Below, piece by piece: positions 40,691 through 49,294 of a DNA stretch of 64,000 bases; position 1 is the first letter of the stretch, and every line of letters starts with the position of its first letter. The position numbers and the translations under genes were made by a program. The notes under the pieces were generated by a model. The model saw only the letters and a program-made list of their open reading frames with translations, made no database searches and was not told the origin of the DNA. This stretch comes from Terrimonas sp. (lineage in GTDB: Bacteria > Bacteroidota > Bacteroidia > Chitinophagales > Chitinophagaceae): positions 21,761 through 85,760 of the forward strand of contig NZ_QCZJ01000024.1 of NCBI RefSeq assembly GCF_003075435.1, given 5' to 3'.

Positions 40691-41646
40691 CAGTGATATA
40701 ATTTGAAAAAAATCATGGATAAGATGCCGGTAAGCATTACAAATTTTACAGCGCCGCTCAGGTAGCCGAAGTCAGCGGCAACGGTGGCGGCATATAATTT
40801 TCTTGTTATCCATAGTAAAGGTAGAATAATGAGGGTTACACAATATAGAACACTCCACCACCAACCAAGATAAACAGCGTATATCTGTATGGCTACCAGC
40901 GCGCCGGTTAATGCCATCAGCCAGACACCGGTAAATACTTTTGCAACAGGAACACCCCATACGATAGGCATGGTGCGGCAGCCAAACCGTGCATCACCTT
41001 CCATATCTTCCATGTCTTTTATCACTTCTCTTATAATAGAAATTACAAAAGCAAATCCACCATATAAAAATGCTAACCGCATAATTCTGCGGTGCGCCTC
41101 TTCATTTAAGGGTGTTGAGATCTGCCATGCTTCCAGGCTGTTTGAAGAAAGGTGATCTATAAAAAAAAATATGATCAGTACCACCCATGCTGTAAGCAGG
41201 GAAATAATGATATTGCCTGATAATATTTTCTTTTTGAAGGTGGTGGAGTAAACCCACAACAGCAATACGCAAACGATGTTTGAAAATCCTATCCACCAGT
41301 TTTTGGTAACATAGGAAACATAAAATCCAATCACAATACCGGCAGCGGAAAAAAGCCAATGCAGGAGGATCGCCCAGCGTCTTGGAATAACTTTTTCCAC
41401 CACAATTCTGCCGGGTTTATTTACCTGGTCAATGTTCAGGTCAAAATAGTCATTTATAATATAGCCACCCGCCGCAATGAACACCGATGAGAGTACAATC
41501 AACCCCAGCAGTATCAGCTCGTCCGGGTAAAATATATCAGGGTGAATAGATGGCGCAACAATACAGCAATAAAACAGAAACTGGGTAACAGCAATGAAAA
41601 TCAGGTTGGGGTATCTTACCAGCCTCAAAAATGCTTTCAGTTTCAT
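40690..41646 (-). CDS. UbiA-family prenyltransferase (digeranylgeranylglyceryl-phosphate synthase-like)
   Basis: This 318-residue protein has about nine membrane segments. The prenyl-diphosphate-binding motif IINDYFDLNIDQVNKPGR (about 65-82) and the second Asp motif IKDMEDMEGD (about 209-218) are present. The NxxxDxxxD form with Lys/Arg after it matches the group named geranylgeranylglycerol-phosphate geranylgeranyltransferase, common in Bacteroidota. The true acceptor in these bacteria is not settled from sequence. It is coupled to maf by a one-base overlap. Confidence 0.85.
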   Translation of the reverse strand: MKLKAFLRLVRYPNLIFIAVTQFLFYCCIVAPSIHPDIFYPDELILLGLIVLSSVFIAAGGYIINDYFDLNIDQVNKPGRIVVEKVIPRRWAILLHWLFSAAGIVIGFYVSYVTKNWWIGFSNIVCVLLLWVYSTTFKKKILSGNIIISLLTAWVVLIIFFFIDHLSSNSLEAWQISTPLNEEAHRRIMRLAFLYGGFAFVISIIREVIKDMEDMEGDARFGCRTMPIVWGVPVAKVFTGVWLMALTGALVAIQIYAVYLGWWWSVLYCVTLIILPLLWITRKLYAATVAADFGYLSGAVKFVMLTGILSMIFFKLYH

Positions 41647-41691
41647 GGCGTGAAGATAAATGCAGAAGCATTAAATCAAAAATGAAAAAAG

Positions 41692-42477
41692 TTAAACAAT
41701 ACTTTCTTTATTATATTTTCCGTAATAATCAATAATAAGCTGAGAAAATTCCTGGTAAAGCCGGTGCAGCACAGGATAATTTTCTAAAATGGAAAGATGT
41801 TTCTGAATAGTGACCATATCTCCTCTCCTTGCCGGCCCGGTTTGTAATAACGGAGGGTCGTTATATTGCAATCGTTGTACTGTTTCAGTTAACAAAGGCA
41901 GCAGCAGCTTAAAATCTATATTTTCTTTTTTACAAAATTCATTGGTGAGCGTATAAAGGAAATTGGTAAAATTATTGGTCATTACCGCGCCAGCATGTAT
42001 TTTCTGCCGCATTTCATCATCTGCATATTGCACTCTGCCAGATAAGGTAAGGGCAAATTGCTCTATACGCAGCATAGTTTCTTCTGTATTTCCATCAATT
42101 AAGAAAGGTATTTCGGGAATACTTTCTCTTTGAGCTGATAAGCTTTGTAAGGGATATAATACGCCAAAGGAACGTGCTGATCTTTCCAAAACATTTTTTG
42201 ACACTGCACCCGCTGTGTGAACAACGATGCCGTTATCAATTAATAATTGGGCGGCTATTTCGGGTATCGCCTCGTCTGAAACTGCTATAATATATATATC
42301 CGCGTCTGGCCTTACGGCAGAAAAATAATTATTGCTTCCTGCTCCCAGCATATCCGCAAGCGTATAGGCATGGTCAATATTTCTGCTGATAACCTGTAAA
42401 ATAGTATGGCCAGCCGCTTTTATTTTTCTGCCTAAAACATTGGCAACATTTCCTGTTCCTATGATTACTATTTTCAT
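41692..42477 (-). CDS. Rossmann-like and DUF2520 domain protein
   Basis: This 261-residue protein has an N-terminal NAD(P)-binding Rossmann domain (MKIVIIGTGNVANVLGRKI, residues 1-19) and a C-terminal helical DUF2520 domain (about 120-255, with PLQSLS, IPFLIDGN and MTNNFTNFLYTL). The layout resembles ketopantoate reductase and pyrroline-5-carboxylate reductase folds, but the substrate is unknown. The ATG at 42477 gives the expected N-terminal beta strand; an in-frame extension to 42552 is not supported. Confidence 0.85.
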   Translation of the reverse strand: MKIVIIGTGNVANVLGRKIKAAGHTILQVISRNIDHAYTLADMLGAGSNNYFSAVRPDADIYIIAVSDEAIPEIAAQLLIDNGIVVHTAGAVSKNVLERSARSFGVLYPLQSLSAQRESIPEIPFLIDGNTEETMLRIEQFALTLSGRVQYADDEMRQKIHAGAVMTNNFTNFLYTLTNEFCKKENIDFKLLLPLLTETVQRLQYNDPPLLQTGPARRGDMVTIQKHLSILENYPVLHRLYQEFSQLIIDYYGKYNKESIV

Positions 42478-42534
42478 AACGTGAATATAAAGTATAAACT
42501 GCAGTAATTTCGGCATTTGACAATTAGAACAGGT

Positions 42535-43377
42535 ATGAAGATTGTACAGCAAATAGCATTAGGATATACAGCCAGGAAATTGCAACTGCTGTCTGCAGTT
42601 TCAACAAAAAAAGCCGCAGCGGAAGCTTTTAAGCTTTTTTGTACACCACAAAAGCGGGTTCTGAAAAGAGCTACCCCGGTTATTGATAAGGCCGAGGTAA
42701 TTAAGGTAAAATCAGGCGGGCTTAATATATATGGATACCGCTGGAATCATCCCGCACATAAAAAAGTATTGATCGCTCATGGGTTTGAATCGTCTGCCGT
42801 AAATTTTGAAGGGTTTGTGCCACCGCTTATAGAAAAAGGATATGAAGTAATAGCATTTGACGCGCCGGCACATGGCTTAAGCGAAGGCAACCAGATCATG
42901 CTTCCTTTGTATAAAAATATGCTTGACGTGGTTTATAAGGAGTTTGGAGCATTTGATGCATATATAGCTCATTCATTAGGCGGACTGGCAGTTGCACACT
43001 TTTTACAAAATATTCCCCACGATCATGATATAAAACTTGTGTTGGTAGCACCTGCAACTGAAATCACATCTGTAATGGACCGTTTTTTCCGGCTGCTCAA
43101 ACTAAATAGCAGGGTAAGGCGGGACTTTGATAAGCTGAGTGCGGATATTACAGGCATTACCCCCGCAGAAGCAGCTGTTCTTCCAACATTAATAAATATA
43201 CAGGCGGATATTTTATGGCTGCATGATACAGAAGATGATATAACGCCTTACAGGGATGTAGAAAAAATAAAAGCAACTGACTTTCCGGGTATTAAGTTTA
43301 TCATTAGCAGTGGTTTGGGGCACCGGAAAATATACCGTGATGCACAATCTGTAAAGGCAATTCTGGACTTTGTATAA
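42535..43377 (+). CDS. Alpha/beta hydrolase
   Basis: This 280-residue protein has the oxyanion region VLIAHGFESSAVNFEGFV, an AFDAPAHGLSEGN loop and a nucleophile elbow AHSLGGLAV (Ser in H-S-L-G-G). The catalytic acid may lie in LWLHDTEDDITPY and the His in SGLGHRKI. Such proteins are esterases or lipases of unknown specificity. The start used is the ATG at 42535 rather than an upstream TTG at 42517. Confidence 0.88.
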   Translation: MKIVQQIALGYTARKLQLLSAVSTKKAAAEAFKLFCTPQKRVLKRATPVIDKAEVIKVKSGGLNIYGYRWNHPAHKKVLIAHGFESSAVNFEGFVPPLIEKGYEVIAFDAPAHGLSEGNQIMLPLYKNMLDVVYKEFGAFDAYIAHSLGGLAVAHFLQNIPHDHDIKLVLVAPATEITSVMDRFFRLLKLNSRVRRDFDKLSADITGITPAEAAVLPTLINIQADILWLHDTEDDITPYRDVEKIKATDFPGIKFIISSGLGHRKIYRDAQSVKAILDFV

Positions 43378-43389
43378 ATTACGTTTTTT

Positions 43390-43418
43390 TTTGTTTTTAA
43401 AGGTTTACGCTAATATTG
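43390..43418 (+). promoter_or_regulatory. Likely topA promoter
   Basis: TTTG at 43390-43393, a 17-bp spacer and TAATATTG at 43411-43418 (one mismatch from TAnnTTTG). It lies between the hydrolase stop codon and topA. Confidence 0.45.
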
Positions 43419-43433
43419 CAGCAATTTTAAATG

Positions 43434-43475
43434 AAAAACCTGCCCTGCTATATCATTTTTATAATCAGGGCGTTT
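43434..43475 (+). terminator. Hairpin between the hydrolase gene and topA
   Basis: GCCCTG at 43442-43447 pairs with CAGGGC at 43466-43471, extended by AAAC and GTTT around a 2-nt bulge. It follows the proposed topA promoter, so it may be a 5' leader structure of topA instead of a terminator for the hydrolase gene. Confidence 0.4.
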
Positions 43476-43485
43476 AAGCAGAACA

Positions 43486-46059
43486 ATGGCAAAAAATTTA
43501 TTAATAGTTGAGTCTCCGGCAAAGGCCAAAACGATCGAAAAGATCCTCGGAAAAGATTTTGAGGTAAAGAGTTGCTATGGTCATATCCGCGACCTGGAGA
43601 AGAATGATATGGGTATTGATGTGGACGATCATTTCAAGCCGCGCTATATTATTCCGGAGGAAAAGGAAAGGGTTGTGAAAGAACTGAGGGGGCTGGCAAA
43701 AAAAAGTGATGAAGTATGGCTGGCAACGGATGAGGACCGTGAAGGGGAAGCCATCAGTTGGCATTTATGTGAAGTATTAGGTCTTGACCCTAAAATCACC
43801 AAGCGTATAGTATTTCATGAAATCACCAGGCCTGCCATACAATCCGCTGTACAAAATCCGCGGGTACTGGATATGAACCTGGTGAATGCCCAGCAGGCAA
43901 GGCGGATATTAGACAGGATAGTTGGTTTTGAGCTTTCTCCTGTGCTCTGGCGCAAAATGAGCATGCGCAATAATCTTAGTGCAGGAAGGGTGCAAAGCGT
44001 TGCCGTACGATTGATTGCAGAAAGAGAAAGAGAGATCAACGCTTTTAATACTACAAGCACGTTTAAGATAGAGGCATTGCTTGAGGCGAAAGACATCAGC
44101 GATAAGACTGTAACATTTAAAGCAGAAGGCAGCCGCTATAATGCTGAAAAGGATGCTAACGATTTTTTGAGTAGCTGCATTGGTGCAAGATATACGGTGA
44201 GAGATGTGCAGGTTAAGCCTGCAAAAAAATCTCCTGCCGCCCCGTTCACCACTTCTACCTTACAGCAGGAAGCCTCAAGAAAATTAGGATATTCCGTCAG
44301 TCGTACCATGTTGTTGGCGCAGAAGCTGTATGAGAATGGTTATATAAGCTATATGCGTACAGATAGTGTGAACCTGAGCGATACCGCGCTGAATGATATT
44401 ACCGCGAGAATAAAATCGCAATATGGCAATGAATATGTGCAGGTACGTAAGTACAAAAACAAAAACGAATCTGCACAGGAGGCACACGAAGCCATCAGGC
44501 CAACAGCAATGGACAGGCTAAGCGTAGATGATGCCGATGCCCGCAGGTTGTATGAGCTGATCTGGAAAAGAACAATTGCCAGCCAGATGGCTGATGCGGA
44601 ACTCGAAAAAACCATCGCGAAAATTAATATCTCCACCAATAAAGAAGACCTGACGGCGCAAGGCGAAGTATTGAAATTTGAAGGGTTTTTGAAAGCATAC
44701 AGGGAAGATATAGATGAGGAAGATATAGAAGATGAAACGCAGGAGGGGATGCTGCCGCCATTGGCACCTGGACAAAATGTTGGCTTTAAGGAGATGAAGG
44801 CCATAGAAAGATTTTCAAGACCTTCCCCGCGTTTTACAGAAGCTTCGCTGGTAAAAAAATTAGAAGAGCTGGGCATAGGCCGGCCTTCAACCTATGCGCC
44901 AACCATTTCAACTATTTTAAAAAGGGGGTATGTTGAAAAAAGAGACAAAGAAGGAGTGAGGCGCGATTACAGGGTGCTGGTATTGAAAGATGATAAGGTT
45001 GCTAAATTAACAGAGCAGGAAACCACCGGCGCTGAAAAAGCTAAGTTATTTCCAACGGATCTGGGATTAGTAGTTACTGATTTTCTGAAACAGTATTTTG
45101 ATGATATAATGGATTATGGTTTTACAGCCAGGATTGAAGAAGAGTTTGATGAAGTGGCGCAGGGGAAAATGAAGTGGAACAAAATGCTGGATGATTTTTA
45201 CACGCCATTTAAGAAAGATGTAGATAATACGATAGAAACCGCGGAGCGGATAAAAGGGGAGAGGGAGTTAGGTAAAGATCCTGAAAGCGGCAAACCTGTT
45301 GTGGCACGCATGGGTCGTTATGGCCCGATGGTGCAGATAGGCACAACCGATGATGTGGAAAAACCGAGGTTTGCCAAGCTGCAGGCTGGTCAGAGTATAG
45401 AAACAATAACTTTTGAAGAAGCGCTTGACCTGTTTAAAATTCAGGGTGCGCTGGGCGAACATGAGGGTAAAGAAATATCTGTGGGAGTGGGAAGATTTGG
45501 ACCTTATGTAAAATGGGGAGATGATTTTATTTCAGTGCCAAGAGGAACAGATCTAACAACTGTTGATCTTAAAAAGGCTATTGGTTTTATAGAGGCAAAG
45601 AAAATAGCCGATGCGCCTGTGGGCACTTATGAAGGCAAACCCATTACAAAAGGTACTGGTCGTTTTGGTCCTTTTATAAAATGGGATGGCATTTTTATAA
45701 ATGTACCGCGCAGGTATAATTTTGAAAAGCTTACCCAGGCAGAAATGAATGAACTGATTGAGGCGAAGATGGAAAAAGAAAGCAATCGCTATATACAGCG
45801 CTGGGAAGACGAAAAAATTTCTGTAGAAAATGCGAGATGGGGCCCTATTATAAAGTTTGGCAAGAAGATCGTAAAACTCCCCAGGAAGGCTGATAATACA
45901 AAATATACCGCTGAAGATCTGCAACAGGTTTCGCTTGAAGAAGTGAAAAAATTCATTGAAGTGGAAATCCCCGGCGCATTTGCCAAAAAAGAAAAAAAGC
46001 CTAAAACTGCCGCTAAAGCAGCGCCTAAAAAGGCTGCCGCAAAAGCAAAGAAAAAATAA
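43486..46059 (+). CDS. topA: DNA topoisomerase I
   Basis: This 857-residue type IA topoisomerase begins with the TOPRIM domain (LLIVESPAKAKTIEKILG and the ATDEDREGEAISWHL acidic triad). The catalytic tyrosine is Tyr 289 in YISYMRTDS. Residues about 570-820 contain repeated modules of the type GRFGPYVKWGDDFISVPRGT, the C-terminal topoisomerase repeats, instead of four-cysteine zinc ribbons. The C-terminus is Lys/Ala-rich (about 830-857). It relaxes negative supercoils. The stop codon is followed within 6 bp by a short heptamer dyad. Confidence 0.97.
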   Translation: MAKNLLIVESPAKAKTIEKILGKDFEVKSCYGHIRDLEKNDMGIDVDDHFKPRYIIPEEKERVVKELRGLAKKSDEVWLATDEDREGEAISWHLCEVLGLDPKITKRIVFHEITRPAIQSAVQNPRVLDMNLVNAQQARRILDRIVGFELSPVLWRKMSMRNNLSAGRVQSVAVRLIAEREREINAFNTTSTFKIEALLEAKDISDKTVTFKAEGSRYNAEKDANDFLSSCIGARYTVRDVQVKPAKKSPAAPFTTSTLQQEASRKLGYSVSRTMLLAQKLYENGYISYMRTDSVNLSDTALNDITARIKSQYGNEYVQVRKYKNKNESAQEAHEAIRPTAMDRLSVDDADARRLYELIWKRTIASQMADAELEKTIAKINISTNKEDLTAQGEVLKFEGFLKAYREDIDEEDIEDETQEGMLPPLAPGQNVGFKEMKAIERFSRPSPRFTEASLVKKLEELGIGRPSTYAPTISTILKRGYVEKRDKEGVRRDYRVLVLKDDKVAKLTEQETTGAEKAKLFPTDLGLVVTDFLKQYFDDIMDYGFTARIEEEFDEVAQGKMKWNKMLDDFYTPFKKDVDNTIETAERIKGERELGKDPESGKPVVARMGRYGPMVQIGTTDDVEKPRFAKLQAGQSIETITFEEALDLFKIQGALGEHEGKEISVGVGRFGPYVKWGDDFISVPRGTDLTTVDLKKAIGFIEAKKIADAPVGTYEGKPITKGTGRFGPFIKWDGIFINVPRRYNFEKLTQAEMNELIEAKMEKESNRYIQRWEDEKISVENARWGPIIKFGKKIVKLPRKADNTKYTAEDLQQVSLEEVKKFIEVEIPGAFAKKEKKPKTAAKAAPKKAAAKAKKK

Positions 46060-46065
46060 CATGGT

Positions 46066-46093
46066 GAGATTTGAAATTTTAAATCTCAAATTG
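46066..46093. repeat. Heptamer dyad, 4 units, after topA
   Basis: Units GAGATTT, GAAATTT, TAAATCT, CAAATTG. GAGATTT is complementary to AAATCTC around the junction. It may also act as a weak terminator. Confidence 0.6.
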
Positions 46094-46097
46094 TAGT

Positions 46098-46105
46098 TAC
46101 TTTTG
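46098..46105 (+). promoter_or_regulatory. -7 promoter box (TACTTTTG) of the ABC permease gene
   Basis: An exact TAnnTTTG match lies 4 bp before the ATG at 46110, suggesting a very short or leaderless transcript. Confidence 0.4.
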
Positions 46106-46109
46106 ACTT

Positions 46110-47369
46110 ATGCTTAAAACCATACAGATACTCTTTTCAACATTCAGGCTTGCATGGCAGGAGTTGAAAAGTAATAAACTGCGTACATTCCTCTCCTTGT
46201 TCGGAGTAACTATCGGCATATTCTGTATTATAGGCGTTTTAACTACTGTTGACAGTCTTGAAAGAAATATAAAAGATGGCATTAATGCTTTAGGCTCAAA
46301 TACTATTTACATAGATAAATGGGATTATGGTGCAGGAGGTGATGGAGATTATCCCTGGTGGAAATATGTGAAACGACCGGAACCTAAGTATGAAGAAATG
46401 CATATGATTAAAGCTAAGACGAATGCTATTGAAAACATTGCATTTACTTTAAGTACAGGCGGTCAAAATGTCATTAACGGAAAGGACATGATTCAGAACG
46501 TAAATATATATGGCGTATCTGAAGAGTTCAATGCTATTCAACCATTTGAAATACTGTTCGGGCGTTATCTTACGCTTTCTGATATGGACAGAGGTACAGC
46601 GAGCGTTGTAATGGGCTACGAAAATGCTGCAAAACTTTTTGGTAATGCTGAAAATGCCGTTGGTAATAGCATAACAGTTAAGAATAAAAGAATTAATGTA
46701 GTTGGGGTAATAAAGAAGCAGGGTAAAAGTTCCCTGGTAGGTGGATGGAATTTTGATGACTGCATTATTCTGCCTTACCGGTTTTTCAGAACAATTTTTG
46801 AAGAGAAATATTCACAGCCTAATATATTAGTTCAGGGAAAGCCAAATGTTACTACAGAAGCCTTTAAAGATGAATTAAGGGGTAATCTACGTGCTATTCA
46901 CAGGCTTAGCCCGGGTGCAGAAGATGATTTTGCTTTAAATGCTGTTAGCGATTTCAGTGATAATATTTCAAAGCTTTTTTCCAGTATAAAATTAGGCGGC
47001 TGGCTTATTGGGCTGCTAAGCCTGGTAGTGGGGGCATTTGGTATAGCCAATATTATGTTTGTAACCGTTCGTGAGCGAACGCCGATTATAGGTTTGAAAA
47101 AGGCAATAGGCGCCAAGAAAAGAATTATTCTGTCTGAGTTTCTGCTTGAGTCTGCGTTTATTTGCTTTATAGGCGGAGCTATCGGGCTTTTGCTGGTGTT
47201 TGTTCTGGCAAAAGTGTTAAGTGGACCGCTCAATTTTAATGTCTACATATCGTATAATATCCTCGGGGTTGCCGTATCAATCTGTATAATAATCGGCATA
47301 CTTGCCGGCATTATTCCCGCCACCATTGCTGCAAGAATGGATCCTGTAGTAGCAATACGTTCAAAATAG
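46110..47369 (+). CDS. MacB-type ABC transporter permease
   Basis: This 419-residue protein has one N-terminal membrane segment (LRTFLSLFGVTIGIFCIIGVLTTVDSL, about 28-52), a periplasmic MacB core domain (about 55-285) and three C-terminal segments of the FtsX type (IGLLSLVVGAFGIANIMFVTVRERTPIIGLKKAIGAKK and after). Such permeases act in export or mechanotransmission of lipoproteins, peptides or antibiotics. No ATPase gene is adjacent, so its partner must be encoded elsewhere. Confidence 0.9.
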   Translation: MLKTIQILFSTFRLAWQELKSNKLRTFLSLFGVTIGIFCIIGVLTTVDSLERNIKDGINALGSNTIYIDKWDYGAGGDGDYPWWKYVKRPEPKYEEMHMIKAKTNAIENIAFTLSTGGQNVINGKDMIQNVNIYGVSEEFNAIQPFEILFGRYLTLSDMDRGTASVVMGYENAAKLFGNAENAVGNSITVKNKRINVVGVIKKQGKSSLVGGWNFDDCIILPYRFFRTIFEEKYSQPNILVQGKPNVTTEAFKDELRGNLRAIHRLSPGAEDDFALNAVSDFSDNISKLFSSIKLGGWLIGLLSLVVGAFGIANIMFVTVRERTPIIGLKKAIGAKKRIILSEFLLESAFICFIGGAIGLLLVFVLAKVLSGPLNFNVYISYNILGVAVSICIIIGILAGIIPATIAARMDPVVAIRSK

Positions 47370-47484
47370 GGATAGTTTTAATGCATAAGGGCTTACCCTT
47401 AAATTTTAAGAAAAAGATATACTATAACACGAGTTCCTTCGTTTAAAGTATTAGACATATTAAATCATTTCTTAAAATTATCCT

Positions 47485-47802
47485 ATGATAAAATTTGTCT
47501 ATATAGCATCATTGTCTATAGCATCCTTTCTTCTTTTTATTTTTTCAAAAGATAAGGAAGAAGTAGAATGCAACAATACGGCCAGAGGTAAGGTTGAAAT
47601 AATACAAGATTCATCCCATAGCTTTCTCGGTGTAATAACTGATGAAAACAAAATATTTTATCCATCTTCAATGGCAAACGAGGTAGTGCTGGCGGTTGGG
47701 CAAAAAGTTGTGATATGTTATGCCGTGGATTCTTCGTCATACAAATCAGAAGCTCATCCTGTCCCTGTATATATCGGATCAGTCAGCTATCTCAACAAAT
47801 AA
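47485..47802 (+). CDS. Small hypothetical exported protein
   Basis: This 105-residue protein has an N-terminal hydrophobic segment (about 3-20) followed by a short polar domain (EVECNNTARGKVEIIQDSSHSFLGVITDEN and VVICYAVDSSS). No family is recognised. It is between the ABC permease and tsaD, 39 bp before the latter, and has plausible coding character but weak support beyond an open frame with a signal-like start. Confidence 0.5.
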   Translation: MIKFVYIASLSIASFLLFIFSKDKEEVECNNTARGKVEIIQDSSHSFLGVITDENKIFYPSSMANEVVLAVGQKVVICYAVDSSSYKSEAHPVPVYIGSVSYLNK

Positions 47803-47829
47803 ACACGCACCTGTTCAATAACTAAGTGT

Positions 47830-47837
47830 TAATTTTG
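47830..47837 (+). promoter_or_regulatory. -7 promoter box (TAATTTTG) of tsaD
   Basis: An exact TAnnTTTG match ends 4 bp before the tsaD ATG. A -33 element is not visible. Confidence 0.35.
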
Positions 47838-47841
47838 CCTT

Positions 47842-48903
47842 ATGCTGCAATCAAGGGCTGAGGTTACTATTCTTGCTATCGAGTCTTCCTGCGATGAAAC
47901 TTCCGCGAGTATCTGTTCTGATGGAAAAATACTTTCTAATATTATTGCCACTCAAAAGGTTCATGAGCAGTATGGGGGTGTAATTCCTGAGCTGGCGTCA
48001 AGGGCACACATGCAGAATATAGTGCCTGTTGTAGATGCGGCCGTAAAAAAAGCAAATTGCCGGCTTGCTGATATAAATGCTATAGCTTTTACTCAATCTC
48101 CGGGTTTAATTGGTTCTTTGCTGGTTGGTTCGCAATTTGCCAAATCACTGGCGCTTGCGCTTGACGTGCCGGTTATACCTGTGCATCATATGCAGGCACA
48201 TGTATTGGCTAATCTTATTGAAGAGCCTGCACCATCATTTCCTTTTCTTTGTCTTACGGTTAGCGGCGGGCATACGCAGATTGTTGTATGCAATGCTCCT
48301 GATGATATGCAGGTAATGGGTGAAACCATTGATGATGCCGCGGGAGAAGCTTTTGATAAATCTGCAAAGCTGCTCGGTTTGCCTTATCCCGGCGGCCCGT
48401 TGATTGATAAGTATGCTAAGGAAGGAAACCCATTACGCTTCAGATTTCCTGAGCCGCAGATAGCCGGTCTTGATTTTAGCTTCAGCGGATTAAAAACCGC
48501 GATTTTGTATTTTCTTAAGAATGCAGGGCAAAGTATGGTTTTTAAGGAAGCGTTTACTGCAACAGAAAATGAGCAGGCTGCATTTATCCAGGCAAATATG
48601 AACGATATCTGCGCATCTGTTCAACACCGCATCATTACTATATTGCTTAATAAACTAAATAAGGCTGTAAGCAAAACCGGTATTACAGGTATTTGCCTGG
48701 CAGGAGGTGTTTCTGCTAACAGTGGTTTACGTAATGCGTTCAAAAAACTTGGCGAAGAAAAAGGCTGGCAAACATATATACCATCATTTGAATACTGTAC
48801 AGATAATGCTGCTATGATTGCTATAACAGCATATCATAAATACCTCTCAGGAAGCTATTCCGCTGATTTAGCTGTTAGTGCAAGCGCGAAATCCGGCTGG
48901 TAA
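47842..48903 (+). CDS. tsaD: tRNA N6-adenosine threonylcarbamoyltransferase
   Basis: This 353-residue protein of the Kae1/TsaD family starts ILAIESSCDETSAS. The metal-binding H-x-x-x-H lies in VHHMQAHVL (His 116 and His 120), and the sugar-kinase-like loops TVSGGHTQIV and LAGGVSANSGLR are present. With TsaB, TsaC and TsaE it makes t6A at position 37 of ANN-decoding tRNAs. Length and motifs are standard. Confidence 0.97.
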   Translation: MLQSRAEVTILAIESSCDETSASICSDGKILSNIIATQKVHEQYGGVIPELASRAHMQNIVPVVDAAVKKANCRLADINAIAFTQSPGLIGSLLVGSQFAKSLALALDVPVIPVHHMQAHVLANLIEEPAPSFPFLCLTVSGGHTQIVVCNAPDDMQVMGETIDDAAGEAFDKSAKLLGLPYPGGPLIDKYAKEGNPLRFRFPEPQIAGLDFSFSGLKTAILYFLKNAGQSMVFKEAFTATENEQAAFIQANMNDICASVQHRIITILLNKLNKAVSKTGITGICLAGGVSANSGLRNAFKKLGEEKGWQTYIPSFEYCTDNAAMIAITAYHKYLSGSYSADLAVSASAKSGW

Positions 48904-48913
48904 AACAATGCAG

Positions 48914-49294
48914 TTATACAAATGCCTGTTTATTTTCTGTTGCCTTATCAATTGCTTTAATAAAATCTTCTATAGAACAATCCTTTGCTATGCAGGCTGA
49001 GGCGCCTGCAGCAGTTAGTGCATTTTTTAAAAGCGGATTTTCTCCAGTTGTAGTAATTACCAGCCTGCTTTGAGGGCAGACTTGTTTTAATGTGGAGAGC
49101 AATTGGAAATTTTTACCGGAAGCATCAGCAATATCGAAAATAATAATATCCCAGTTTTGCTGCCTGGCTTTATCTGCAAGTTGAACTGCTGAGTTAACTT
49201 CAGTTATTCCGGAATAAGGAAACCTGCTTCTGAGAATTTCATTTATGCCTTTGCGGTAAATGGCATAATCATCCTTCAATAAAATATTGTACAT
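48914..49294 (-). CDS. Stand-alone response-regulator receiver domain
   Basis: This 126-residue protein is a receiver domain only. The acidic pair is Asp 8-Asp 9, the likely phospho-acceptor is Asp 54 in IIIFDIADASG, the Thr/Ser site is in VITTTG and the Lys is Lys 104 in CIAKD. The start YNILLKDDYAIYRKGINEILRSRF resembles receivers of the NarL/FixJ group, but no DNA-binding domain follows before the stop codon. The Asp 54 loop lacks the usual M-P. No kinase gene is nearby. Confidence 0.8.
   Translation of the reverse strand: MYNILLKDDYAIYRKGINEILRSRFPYSGITEVNSAVQLADKARQQNWDIIIFDIADASGKNFQLLSTLKQVCPQSRLVITTTGENPLLKNALTAAGASACIAKDCSIEDFIKAIDKATENKQAFV

Noticed and set aside
44349..44876. 175-codon minus-strand frame inside topA
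   Set aside because: It is antisense to conserved topoisomerase core including regions next to Tyr 289, and its product is Ser-rich with no family.
45553..46089. 178-codon minus-strand frame over the topA 3' end
   Set aside because: The Phe-rich product is the antisense of Lys-rich topoisomerase C-terminal codons.
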